Positions 1-7,332 are shown, counted from the stretch's first letter. The stretch is DNA of 8,171 bases from an uncultured Corynebacterium sp. (GCA_945631445.1 CALZCR010000056.1:1-8171); one strand, 5' to 3'. Numbers and translations are program-made. The notes: generated by a model not told the origin, from the sequence alone.

Positions 1-1
1 C

Positions 2-1081
2 GAGGACGGCAGCCTCGTCCCGTCGTCCGCCGTGGGCAACAACGTCGAGTACGCCGACGCCGCCGACCGCATCATCCTCGAGGTCAACTCCTGGCAGTCC
101 CTCAACTTGGAGGGCATGCACGACATTTACGCGCCGGAGCAGCTCTGGGACCGCACCCCGATCGAGATCAACAACGTCGGCGACCGGATCGGCGAGACCG
201 TCCAGCGCATCGACCTGTCGAAGGTCGTCGCCGTCGTCGAGACGGACGACGCCGACCGCAACACCTCCTTCAAGGAGCCGGACGACGTGTCCAAGCAGAT
301 CGCCGCGAACTTCCTGCAGTTCCTGGAGGACGAGGTCGCCGCGGGCCGTCTGACCTACGACAACTACATCATGCAGTCGGGTGTGGGCAACGTCCCGAAC
401 GCCGTGATGGCGGGCCTGCTGGACTCGAAGTTCGAGAACATCACCGCCTACACCGAGGTCATCCAGGACGGCATGCTGGATCTGATCGACGCTGGCAAGA
501 TGAGCATGGCCTCTGCCACGTCCTTCTCCCTCTCCCCGGAGTACGCGGAGAAGATGAACGAGAAGGCCGACTTCTACCGTCAGCACATCATCCTGCGGCC
601 GCAGGCGATCTCCAACCACCCGGAGGTCATCCGCCGCGTCGGCCTGATCGCCTCCAACGGACTGATCGAGGCCGACATCTACGGCAACGTCAACTCCACC
701 AACGTCTCCGGCTCAAAGGTGATGAACGGCATCGGCGGTTCCGGCGACTTCACCCGCAACGCCTACATCTCCTCCTTCGTCACCCCGTCGGTGGCCAAGG
801 ACGGCGCGATCTCCTGCATCGTCCCGTTCTCCTCGCACATCGACCACACCGAGCACGACGCGATGGTCTTCGTGACCGAATACGGCTACGCCGACCTGCG
901 CGGCCTGTCCCCGCGCCAGCGCGCTGAGAAGATGATCGCGGTGGCGCACCCGGACTACCGTCCGCTGCTGCGCGAGTACGTCGAGCGCGCCAACGAACTC
1001 GGCGGCCACACCCCGCACGATTTGGCGACGGCCTTCGAGTTCCACACCCGCCTGGCACAGACCGGCACCATGAAGAAGTAA
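2..1081 (+). CDS. actA: Succinyl-CoA:acetate CoA-transferase (acetyl-CoA hydrolase/transferase family), 5'-truncated
   Basis: The reading frame is open from the window edge (base 2) to a TAA at 1079-1081, giving 359 residues. Family members are about 500 aa, so roughly the first 140-150 residues lie outside the window. The protein moves CoA between succinyl-CoA or acetyl-CoA and acetate in the cytoplasm, tying acetate metabolism to the TCA cycle. Visible hallmarks are a YTEVIQD segment whose Glu (fragment residue 152) fits the catalytic glutamate that forms the glutamyl-CoA thioester, and a glycine-rich loop GGSGDF at fragment residues 245-250. Both fall where Acetobacter AarC has E294 and its G388 loop when offset by the missing length. 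A DGSxxPSSxVGNN stretch opens the fragment. The downstream cyd operon is convergent, so the two are separate transcription units. In C. glutamicum the homologue is called actA or cat; the family is certain, the exact acceptor specificity is inferred. Confidence 0.92.
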   Translation, partial: EDGSLVPSSAVGNNVEYADAADRIILEVNSWQSLNLEGMHDIYAPEQLWDRTPIEINNVGDRIGETVQRIDLSKVVAVVETDDADRNTSFKEPDDVSKQIAANFLQFLEDEVAAGRLTYDNYIMQSGVGNVPNAVMAGLLDSKFENITAYTEVIQDGMLDLIDAGKMSMASATSFSLSPEYAEKMNEKADFYRQHIILRPQAISNHPEVIRRVGLIASNGLIEADIYGNVNSTNVSGSKVMNGIGGSGDFTRNAYISSFVTPSVAKDGAISCIVPFSSHIDHTEHDAMVFVTEYGYADLRGLSPRQRAEKMIAVAHPDYRPLLREYVERANELGGHTPHDLATAFEFHTRLAQTGTMKK

Positions 1082-1092
1082 CGCTTTTTTCT

Positions 1093-1107
1093 CGCCGCGG
1101 GGCGGCG
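1093..1107 (+). terminator. Small GC hairpin between convergent genes, weak terminator candidate
   Basis: CGCCGC (1093-1098) and GCGGCG (1102-1107) form a perfect 6-bp stem with a GGG loop, 11 bases after the CoA-transferase stop and 18 bases beyond the cydC stop. On the + strand it is followed only by GTGTTTCC, a poor U-tract. The run of six T at 1085-1090 lies on the wrong side for + strand transcripts and reads as A on the - strand. It may slow polymerase from both directions, but it is not a textbook intrinsic terminator. Confidence 0.35.
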
Positions 1108-1124
1108 GTGTTTCCTGCGGTGAG

Positions 1125-2777
1125 TCACCTCGCCGTCACGGGCGCGGGCAGCACGTCCACGCTGATCTCGTCGACGTCAACGCCGACGTCCTCGGCGGAG
1201 GCGTGCGTGACCACGATGACGCTGCGGTCGGCGCGTGCGCCCGGCAGCCGCTCAGACAACAGCATGCGCAGCAACCGGTCGGCGGTGGCGGAGTCGATGT
1301 GCTCGGTCGGCTCGTCGATCAGCAACACCGGCGCCTCGGAGCACAGTGCCCGGGCGAGCAGGAGGCGGCGACGCTGGCCGGAAGACAAGGACCCGGCGCC
1401 GTCGGCGAGAAGCAGGTCCAGGGAATCGACCCAGTCCGTCAGCCCCACGGCGTCGAGACACTCCCACAGCAGCTCATCGGTGGCGCCCGGGTTGGCCACC
1501 TTGAGGTTCTCGCGGACGGTCGTGGCGAAGACCCACTCGTCTTCCGCATGGTTGCGCACGCTGGCGCGCAGCACGTCGGCGTCGAGGTCGTCGACCGGCT
1601 GGCCACCGACCGTCAGCGCGCCGGAGGCGGCGGGCACCAGGCCCGCGACGGTCTGCAGCAGGGTGGTCTTGCCGCAACCGGAAGGCCCGCGCACGACCAT
1701 GCGTTCACCGGGCTCCAGGCGGAAGTCCCACACCGCGTCACCGTGGGCGCAGGTCAGGTCCCGCGCCTCGATGGCCATGTCCGCCAGTTCCAGCGGCTGC
1801 GGGTCGACGGTGGCCGGCAGGGCGACGTCCGAAGTGTTTCCGGCCAGGTCGACCAGCCGGCGGGCGGAGCGGGACGCCTCGTCGGCGTGGACCGCGGCCT
1901 TGGCCAGCTGGCCGTGGGCCTCGAAGGCGGCGAGCGGGAGCATGACCAGCATGCCCAGCCACACGGGTTCGCCGGTGTAGGTCACCACCGCCAGAATCAG
2001 CACCGCCGCGGCGGTCAGTCCGGTGGCCCAGGAGTGGACGCCTTCGCCCACCGCCTCCGGGCGTTCGGCGGCGACGCTGGCGGCGGAGGAGCGTGCCGAG
2101 GCGGCGCGGGTGGCGGCGGCGTGCGCGTCCCCGAGTCCGGCGGCGGCGAATTCCGCCCGGTGCGACAGCGCCTCGTCGATACGCAAGTTGAGTTCGTCTT
2201 CGGCCTCGATGCGGCGGCCGCGGCGGGAAGCCCGGATGGCCAGCCACGGGGTGACCACGCCGGTGAGCAGGAAGCCCGCGGCCATGATCACGGCGGCCAG
2301 AGGGTGCAGCAGACCCGCGATGAGCACGGAGGCCGCCGACAGGACCAGCGCCACGCCGGCGGGCACGATGGAGCGCACGATCAGGTCGGTGACCCGCTCC
2401 GTGTCGGAGACCAGGCGCAGCAGACCGTCGCCCCGGCCCAGCAGGTGAGCCTTGCCGGAGGAATCGAGGGCGATGGCGTCGAAAAGCCGGGCGCGCAGGC
2501 GAGTCAGCGCCCCCAGCGCGATCTTGTGGCTGGTCATGCGGTCGAGGTAGCGAAACACCGCCCGCGAGATGCCCAGGGCACGCACCGCGGTGATCGCCAC
2601 GCTCAGGTCGAGCACGGGCGGCATCTGCCAGGCGCGCGTGATCAGCCAGCCGGACAACACCGTCAGCGTCAGCGCGGACAGCAAGGTGACGGAACCGGCG
2701 GCAATGGCCAGCGCCAGCTGCCGGTTCTTCACCCCGGCCAGGCGCAGCATGGCGCGCAGGTAACGGAAAGCAATCAC
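1125..2777 (-). CDS. cydC: CydC, ABC transporter permease/ATPase subunit for cytochrome bd assembly
   Basis: This 550-aa half-transporter fuses a six-helix membrane domain (about residues 1-310) to a nucleotide-binding domain (about 330-550). With CydD it forms the inner-membrane heterodimer needed for functional cytochrome bd; reported substrates of the family are glutathione/cysteine and heme. The N-terminal part resembles E. coli CydC (LSGWLI, then GISRAVFRYLDRMTSH). ATPase motifs are Walker A GPSGCGKT 364-371 (K370), signature LSSGQ 464-468, Walker B LLIDE with D488/E489, D-loop Asp D495 and H-loop H525. It starts with GTG at 2777, overlapping the cydD TGA in a GTGA junction. A GAGGTGG ribosome-binding site (2791-2785) sits 7 nt upstream inside cydD, so translation is probably coupled. 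It is the last gene of cydABDC. Assignment as CydC rather than CydD rests on the N-terminal sequence and the actinobacterial gene order. Confidence 0.93.
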   Translation of the reverse strand: MIAFRYLRAMLRLAGVKNRQLALAIAAGSVTLLSALTLTVLSGWLITRAWQMPPVLDLSVAITAVRALGISRAVFRYLDRMTSHKIALGALTRLRARLFDAIALDSSGKAHLLGRGDGLLRLVSDTERVTDLIVRSIVPAGVALVLSAASVLIAGLLHPLAAVIMAAGFLLTGVVTPWLAIRASRRGRRIEAEDELNLRIDEALSHRAEFAAAGLGDAHAAATRAASARSSAASVAAERPEAVGEGVHSWATGLTAAAVLILAVVTYTGEPVWLGMLVMLPLAAFEAHGQLAKAAVHADEASRSARRLVDLAGNTSDVALPATVDPQPLELADMAIEARDLTCAHGDAVWDFRLEPGERMVVRGPSGCGKTTLLQTVAGLVPAASGALTVGGQPVDDLDADVLRASVRNHAEDEWVFATTVRENLKVANPGATDELLWECLDAVGLTDWVDSLDLLLADGAGSLSSGQRRRLLLARALCSEAPVLLIDEPTEHIDSATADRLLRMLLSERLPGARADRSVIVVTHASAEDVGVDVDEISVDVLPAPVTAR

Positions 2778-4372
2778 AGGTGAACCACCTCGTCGGCGAT
2801 GGCGACCATCCGGTCGTCGTGGGAAGCGATGATGACGGCGTCCCCGCGGGCGGCGCGGGCGAGCAGGGCGTCGGCGAGCTCGGCCACGAGCTCGGGGCTC
2901 AAATGGGCGCTCGGTTCATCGAGCAGCAGCACGGGGGCGCCGCCGTCGGCGCGCGCCAGGGCGCGGGCTAAAGCGATGCGCTGGCCCTGGCCGGCGGAGA
3001 CGCCGCGGCCGGCGTCGTAGACGGCGTGCTCGGGCGGCAGGTCGAGGCCGACCTCGGCGGCGGCGGAGCCCGCCAAGGCGGGCTGCGCGCCCAGCAGCGT
3101 CGTGTTCGATGCGACGGTGCCGGGAGCCAGCACCGGGCGGGCCGGTAGGTAGGCGATCTGATCCGTGGGCGGGGCGCTGACCCGGCCGGTGACGGCGGCG
3201 TCGGGAAGCATGCCGAGCACGGCCAGGAACACCGTCGACTTGCCGGAACCGTTGGGCCCGTAGAGCACGGTGACCGTGCCCGGCCGGGCGGTGAAACTCA
3301 GATGCGCGGGGCGGACGCCGTCCCGACCGTCGATCGACAAATCGTCGGCGGTGACCGCGGCGTCGGCGGTGGGGGAGAGGTACCCGCCGGCGGGCGCCGG
3401 GACGTCGGATTCGAGCAGGTCGAGGATCTCCTCGGCGGCGCTGAGCCCGTCCGCCGCGGCGTGGTAGTTCTGGCCCACCTGCCGCACCGGGTTATAGACC
3501 TCCGGGATGATGATCAGCACGATCAGGCCCGCCACCAGCCCCATCTCCCCGTAGACCAGACGCAGGCCGATGTTCACCGCGACCAGCGCGACGGAGAGCG
3601 TCGCCAAGAACTCCAGGGCGAAAGACGACAGGAACGCCAACCGCAACACCCCCATCGTCGCTTTTTCATGTTCCTCGCCGGTGGAACGCAACTGGCGCGA
3701 CGGCTGGCGGACGGCGCCGAGCGAACGCAGCGTCACCGCCCCGGACAGCAGGTCCGCCAACTGTCCGCCGAGTGCGGAAGTCACCCGCAGGCGACGCTCG
3801 GTGTGCGTGGCCGTCAGCTTGCCGATCAACACCATGAACAATGGAATCAGCGGCAACGTGATCACCGCCAGCATCCCGGAAAGCGGGTCGAAGAAGAACA
3901 CGACGAGCAACGCCGCCGGAGTGGCCAACACCAGAGCCACCAAAGAAGGCAGAAATTCAGAGAGGTACGGACGGAACTCCGCGATGCCGTCGGTGAGCAC
4001 CGTGCGCCAGTGCGCGGACTCTTCCTGCACCTGGCGCGGGTCGCGGCGCCGCAGCGCATCCAACGCCTTGACCCGCAGCGTGTCCACCACGTCGCCGACC
4101 GACCGGGAGCCCTGCCGCTTGGCCACGTGGCTGACCACGCCGTGCAGCACGACGACCGACACCAAGGCGATCACCGGCCAGAGCAGGTCGTCCCACTGCG
4201 GGGCGCCGAGCTCGGCGGTCTGGATGATGGCCTGCGCCGCCACCCACCCGATCAACACGCCACGAGCCAGCACCAGGACGATGGAGGCGGCCTGGGTGAC
4301 CCCGGCGCGGGCGATCAGCCGGGAGACCGGCGGGATGAGCGAGAGCAGACGCTTGTCGACGGGCGAAGCCAT
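2774..4372 (-). CDS. cydD: CydD, ABC transporter permease/ATPase subunit for cytochrome bd assembly
   Basis: A 532-aa half-transporter that partners CydC. A membrane domain (about residues 1-310) is followed by an ATPase domain. The N-terminus (ASPVDKRLLS) is typical of actinobacterial CydD and supports the ATG at 4372. ATPase motifs are Walker A GPNGSGKS 372-379 (K378), signature SAGQG 459-463 (a degenerate LSGGQ), Walker B VLLLDE with D485/E486, and H-loop H518. The D-loop reads SAHLS, with Ser492 (AGC at 2899-2897) where most ABC ATPases have Asp. The gene begins 9 bp after the cydB stop. The gap contains AGGAA only 3 nt before the ATG, a closely spaced and probably weak Shine-Dalgarno site, so translation may depend on ribosomes finishing cydB. 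Its stop overlaps the cydC start by 4 bp. Confidence 0.93.
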   Translation of the reverse strand: MASPVDKRLLSLIPPVSRLIARAGVTQAASIVLVLARGVLIGWVAAQAIIQTAELGAPQWDDLLWPVIALVSVVVLHGVVSHVAKRQGSRSVGDVVDTLRVKALDALRRRDPRQVQEESAHWRTVLTDGIAEFRPYLSEFLPSLVALVLATPAALLVVFFFDPLSGMLAVITLPLIPLFMVLIGKLTATHTERRLRVTSALGGQLADLLSGAVTLRSLGAVRQPSRQLRSTGEEHEKATMGVLRLAFLSSFALEFLATLSVALVAVNIGLRLVYGEMGLVAGLIVLIIIPEVYNPVRQVGQNYHAAADGLSAAEEILDLLESDVPAPAGGYLSPTADAAVTADDLSIDGRDGVRPAHLSFTARPGTVTVLYGPNGSGKSTVFLAVLGMLPDAAVTGRVSAPPTDQIAYLPARPVLAPGTVASNTTLLGAQPALAGSAAAEVGLDLPPEHAVYDAGRGVSAGQGQRIALARALARADGGAPVLLLDEPSAHLSPELVAELADALLARAARGDAVIIASHDDRMVAIADEVVHL

Positions 4373-4381
4373 GCGTTCCTA

Positions 4382-5446
4382 TCAGACGTTGGTGGTGGTT
4401 TTCCGGCGCGGACGGATCTCTTCCTCCGGCGGGTGGGGTTCGGTCTTGACGCGCTTGCGGAAGACCCAGTACGTCCACCCCTGGGCCAGCAAGATCGCCG
4501 GCAGGAGGAAGAGCATGGCCCAACTCATGAAGGTCAGGGTGTAGTCGGAGCTCGACGCGTTATAGATGTCCAGCGAAACGCCGCCGGCCATCGTGGTGGG
4601 CATCAGCTCCGGGAACAGCGAACCGAAGATCTGGGCGCTCAAGGCCAGCACCGCGATCGAGGTCGACGCGAAGGCCCACCCGTCCCGGCCCTTGGCCAAG
4701 GTCGTGGCGCCGATGAGCACGGTCACGCCCAGCACGGCGACGGCCCACCAGGTCTCGGGGCGGCCATACACATTCTGCGTCCACAAGGAGAACACGAAGA
4801 CGACGAGAACGGCCGGCAGCGTCAGCCACTTTAGGCCGATCTGATGGACCTGGGAGCGGACGGGCTCAGCGGTCTTGAAGCCGAGGAACATCGCGCCATG
4901 GAGCATGAACAGCAGGACGAACGCCAGGCCGCCGAGCAACCCGTACGGGTTGAGCAGCCCGAGCAGTCCCTCGACGCCCGAATCGATCTGCCGGTCGGCG
5001 TCGATGGGCACGCCGCGGAGGATGTTGGCGAAAGCCACGCCCCACAGCAAGGCCGGAACCCAGGAACCGATGGCGGTGCCCACGTCGCAGAGGTTGCGCC
5101 AGCGCTGCGTCTCCACCTTGGTGCGCCACTCGAGGCCCACGCCGCGCACGATCAAGGACAGCAGGATCAACAGCAGCGGCAAGTAAAAACCAGAGAACAA
5201 CGTGGCGTACCACTCGGGGAACGCGGCGAACATCGCCGCGCCCGCCGTGATCAGCCACACCTCATTGCCGTCCCACACGGGCCCGATGCTCTTGACCGCG
5301 GCGGTGCGCCGTTCAGCGCGTTCCTTCGCGTCCTTGCCGCCGAGAAACGGCAGGAGCATGCCGACGCCGAAGTCGAAGCCCTCCAGCAAAAAATACCCGG
5401 CGAAGAGGACCGCGATGATGATGAACCAGAGAATCTGCAGATCCAT
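4382..5446 (-). CDS. cydB: Cytochrome bd quinol oxidase subunit II (CydB)
   Basis: The 354-aa integral membrane protein is of normal family length (about 330-380) and has the expected series of hydrophobic helices. It is the partner of CydA, stabilises the heme-bearing subunit and contributes to the proton/oxygen pathways. Diagnostic motifs are GFDFGVG at residues 23-29 near the end of the first helix and GPVWDGNEVWL at 55-65, whose Asp59 corresponds to the conserved proton-path Asp58 of E. coli CydB. The C-terminus is a charged cytoplasmic tail (from about VFRKRVK onward). The ATG at 5446 follows the cydA TAA with no spacing, and a GGAGGAG ribosome-binding site lies inside the last cydA codons 6-7 nt upstream, a layout that favours equal synthesis of the two subunits. 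Confidence 0.96.
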   Translation of the reverse strand: MDLQILWFIIIAVLFAGYFLLEGFDFGVGMLLPFLGGKDAKERAERRTAAVKSIGPVWDGNEVWLITAGAAMFAAFPEWYATLFSGFYLPLLLILLSLIVRGVGLEWRTKVETQRWRNLCDVGTAIGSWVPALLWGVAFANILRGVPIDADRQIDSGVEGLLGLLNPYGLLGGLAFVLLFMLHGAMFLGFKTAEPVRSQVHQIGLKWLTLPAVLVVFVFSLWTQNVYGRPETWWAVAVLGVTVLIGATTLAKGRDGWAFASTSIAVLALSAQIFGSLFPELMPTTMAGGVSLDIYNASSSDYTLTFMSWAMLFLLPAILLAQGWTYWVFRKRVKTEPHPPEEEIRPRRKTTTNV

Positions 5447-7030
5447 TTACTTCTCCTCCGAGGTGTCTGCGCGGGGGTCGGTGAGCACGGCGGTGCTGCC
5501 GGCGGACGTCCCGGCGGAGTCGTCGCCGAAAGTCAGCGGAGTGACCCCGTCGTCGTCCTCCGGGGCGTACTCCTTGTGGGCGATGTCCTCGGACGCGCCG
5601 GGCGGGAGCGGGCCGGCGATCGTGTGGCGGCGCAGCAGCCAGAACCAGATGATCGCCAGCACGCCGTAGAGCACGGTGAACGCGATCAGGGAGGTCCAGA
5701 CGGTGCTGAGCGAGTGGTCGGAGACTCCGAAGTCCACGATCATCCGGATCTCGTCGCGTCCGAGCGGGTCGTCGGCGCCCATGAACTCGGGGTTCGGGTG
5801 CACGATCCAGGGCTGGCGGCCCATCTCGGTGAAGATCCAGCCGCACCAGTTCGCCAGGAACGGGAAGGGGATGACGGTCAGGCTCAACCAACCGAACCAC
5901 TTCTCGCCGTAGACGCGGCCCTTACGGGTGACCCAGAAGCCGACGGCGGCGATGATCACGGTGGCGGCCATGAAACCGATCATGCCGCGGAAGGACCAGT
6001 AGGTGACGAAGAGGTTCGGGGTGTAGTTGCCCGGCCCGAAGAGCTGCTCGTACTGCAGCTGCAGGTCGGTGACGCCCTCCAGGGTGACCCCGGTGAACCG
6101 GTTGCCGGCCAGGAAGGACAGCACGAACGGCACGCCGATCAGCTGGATCGCGGTGCCGCAGTCGTTCATCGTCGAGATCGACAAAATGGAGAACAGCGGG
6201 TCGGTCTCCGTGGTGCAGAGCGCCTCCGCGGAGGCCATCTTCATCGGTTGCTGCACGAACATCAGTTGCGCCAGGCTGTGTCCGGTCAGGGACACGCCGA
6301 TGATCCCGATGACGGAGACCCACAGGCCGAACCGCAGCGTCGCGCGCCACAACCCGTGGGCGTCGTCGGTGAAGCTGCCCGGCACGGAGCTGCCGCGCCG
6401 GATGGTCCGGACCATCCACCAGCCGGAAATTCCGGCGACCAGAGTGCCGGAGACCATGAAGGAGCCGAAGACCGCGTGCGGCCAACCCGCCAAGGCAGTG
6501 GGGTTGGTCAGCAACGCGACGATGTCGACGAGCTCGGCGCGCCCGGTCTCCTCGTTGTAGCGTGCGCCCACGGGATGCTGCATGAACGAGTTCGCCACGA
6601 TGATGAAGTAGGCGGAGAGGTTGACGGCGATCGCCACCATCCAGATACACACGTTGTGCAGCCAGCCGGGCATGCGCCCCCAGCCGAATATCCACGCGCC
6701 CAGGAAGATGGACTCGATGAAGAAGGCGGCGAGGCCTTCGAGGGCGAGGGGAGCGCCGAAGACGTCGCCGACGAAACGGGAGTACTCGGACCAGTTCATT
6801 CCGAACTGGAACTCCTGGACGATCCCGGTCACCACGCCCATGGCGAAGTTAATCAAAAAAAGTGTGCCGAAAAAACGGGTGGCCCGGTACCAATGTTCCT
6901 TACCGGTACGAAGCCAGGCCGTCTGCATCGCCGCGACCATCGGAGCCAAGCCGATGGTCAGCGGCACAAATATGTAGTGATACACGGTGGTGATGCCGAA
7001 TTGCCACCGTGAAACATCAACTAAATCCAC
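5447..7030 (-). CDS. cydA: Cytochrome bd quinol oxidase subunit I (CydA)
   Basis: Heme-bearing subunit of the bd-type terminal oxidase, which oxidises menaquinol and reduces oxygen to water without using copper. I choose the GTG at 7030 (527 aa): it gives the family-typical start VDLVDVSRWQFGITTVYH, and GGAAGG lies 7 nt upstream. The frame stays open to a GTG at 7153, but those 41 extra residues do not look like CydA. With this numbering, H18 fits the heme b595 ligand (E. coli H19), H185 and M350 fit the heme b558 ligands (H186, M393), E98 and E106 fit the conserved E99/E107, and GRQPW is at 404-408. The shorter distance from H185 to M350 means a short Q-loop, usual in Actinobacteria. Residues 467-527 are a hydrophilic, acidic tail of unknown role. 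First gene of cydABDC. Confidence 0.95.
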   Translation of the reverse strand: MDLVDVSRWQFGITTVYHYIFVPLTIGLAPMVAAMQTAWLRTGKEHWYRATRFFGTLFLINFAMGVVTGIVQEFQFGMNWSEYSRFVGDVFGAPLALEGLAAFFIESIFLGAWIFGWGRMPGWLHNVCIWMVAIAVNLSAYFIIVANSFMQHPVGARYNEETGRAELVDIVALLTNPTALAGWPHAVFGSFMVSGTLVAGISGWWMVRTIRRGSSVPGSFTDDAHGLWRATLRFGLWVSVIGIIGVSLTGHSLAQLMFVQQPMKMASAEALCTTETDPLFSILSISTMNDCGTAIQLIGVPFVLSFLAGNRFTGVTLEGVTDLQLQYEQLFGPGNYTPNLFVTYWSFRGMIGFMAATVIIAAVGFWVTRKGRVYGEKWFGWLSLTVIPFPFLANWCGWIFTEMGRQPWIVHPNPEFMGADDPLGRDEIRMIVDFGVSDHSLSTVWTSLIAFTVLYGVLAIIWFWLLRRHTIAGPLPPGASEDIAHKEYAPEDDDGVTPLTFGDDSAGTSAGSTAVLTDPRADTSEEK

Positions 7031-7130
7031 AGATTGACCTTCCACGAGAACAAAGCACGCCGGGTCCCTCGGGCTGCCACGGGTAGCGCTTTCGGAGCAG
7101 ATCCGGAGTCGGGGAGGGCATGCGTCGCAT
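7017..7130 (-). CDS. Possible short upstream ORF in the cydA leader (37 codons)
   Basis: A GGAGGT site (7144-7139) followed by an 8-nt spacer leads into ATG at 7130. The frame runs 37 codons to TGA at 7019-7017, overlapping the first 14 bases of cydA in a different frame. The encoded peptide begins MRRMPSPTPDLL and is basic and proline-rich, with two cysteines near its end; I recognise no family. The first 25 codons mostly end in G or C as in real genes here, while the last dozen do not. If translated, its termination just inside cydA could couple or regulate cydA initiation. Against it: all three frames are open here, and a transcript starting at the ECF-like promoter would lack most of its Shine-Dalgarno site. 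Confidence 0.25.
   Translation of the reverse strand: MRRMPSPTPDLLRKRYPWQPEGPGVLCSRGRSICGFS
7038..7043 (-). promoter_or_regulatory. Ribosome-binding site deciding the cydA start
   Basis: GGAAGG read on the - strand (7043-7038) is followed by a 7-nt spacer and GTG at 7030-7028. The nearby in-frame GTG five codons upstream (residue V37 of the longest frame) has no purine-rich site in front of it, which argues for 7030. Confidence 0.6.
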
Positions 7131-7146
7131 TGAACGACACCTCCAA

Positions 7147-7174
7147 TACTCACTTAAATCATCCGAAAGTTCCA
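7147..7174 (-). promoter_or_regulatory. Candidate ECF-sigma-type promoter of the cydABDC operon
   Basis: On the - strand TGGAAC (7174-7169) is followed by a 16-nt spacer and TGAGTA (7152-7147). GGAAC is the classic -35 core of ECF sigma factor promoters. From memory of published work, the C. glutamicum cydABDC operon is controlled by the ECF factor SigC, whose sites have a GGAAC-like -35 and 16-17 nt spacing; the match to its exact -10 consensus is not something I can confirm. The predicted start would be near 7140, giving a leader of about 110 nt. Confidence 0.45.
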
Positions 7175-7205
7175 GTCCTGAGGCCGTAAGTGTGATGGAA
7201 GAGTC

Positions 7206-7211
7206 AATATA
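7206..7211 (-). promoter_or_regulatory. Alternative housekeeping -10 (TATATT) upstream of cydA
   Basis: TATATT on the - strand (7211-7206) within an AT-rich patch matches a corynebacterial sigma-A -10 (TANNNT), but no -35 resembling TTGACA is found at 16-18 nt. If used, transcription would start near 7199 and include the whole upstream ORF with its ribosome-binding site. Confidence 0.25.
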
Positions 7212-7256
7212 AATAGGTGTATTGCGGGGAGTGGCGAGGCTCGGGGAGGGGCGATT

Positions 7257-7285
7257 TTTTGTCCGCGGCGACCACCGGCTAGGAT
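7257..7285 (+). promoter_or_regulatory. Candidate promoter of tRNA-Lys
   Basis: TAGGAT at 7280-7285 is a reasonable sigma-A -10 (4 of 6 to TATAAT, fitting TANNNT). A weak TTTTGT at 7257-7262 is at 17-nt spacing. It predicts a start near 7292, about 40 nt before the mature tRNA. Confidence 0.4.
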
Positions 7286-7332
7286 TGTCCGTGTTTCCGG
7301 TCGGCGCTTTGGCGTCCGGCGGGCAAACGGTA

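Larger units (their letters stand above)
7031..7332. other. Intergenic region between cydA and tRNA-Lys: divergent promoters and cydA leader
   Basis: About 300 bases without an established gene. The cydA-proximal half (7031-7140) is GC-rich leader that is open in all three - strand frames, so openness alone means little. The part at about 7145-7220 is distinctly AT-richer and holds the cydA promoter candidates. The part at about 7255-7332 holds the tRNA-Lys promoter and 5' leader. No transposon end, long repeat or CRISPR unit is visible. Confidence 0.7.

Noticed and set aside
1108..1980. Open frames on the + strand opposite cydC (290 codons, and 526 codons at 1203-2783)
   Set aside because: Ser/Arg/Thr- or Gly/Gln-rich antisense translations opposite a fully supported ABC transporter gene; GC-bias artefacts.
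4844..7012. A 722-codon open frame on the + strand, antisense to cydA and cydB, and a similar 510-codon one at 3302-4834
   Set aside because: Shadows of high-GC genes: they run opposite well-supported cyd genes, have Gly/Arg/Gln/His/Asp-rich low-complexity translations, no recognisable domain and no ribosome-binding context.
7151..7192. Inverted repeat CACTTA (7151-7156) / TAAGTG (7187-7192) around the cydA promoter
   Set aside because: Only 6 bp with a 30-bp separation and no extension; expected by chance in AT-richer DNA.
7191..7206. TGTGA-containing stretch (TGTGATGGAAGAGTCA) as a GlxR/CRP-type site before cydA
   Set aside because: Only the left half (TGTGA) matches; the right half is not TCACA and the TA centre is missing.
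7031..7332. A CsoR operator in the cydA upstream region
   Set aside because: Only an isolated GGGTA at 7081-7085 occurs; no TACCC...GGGTA palindrome.
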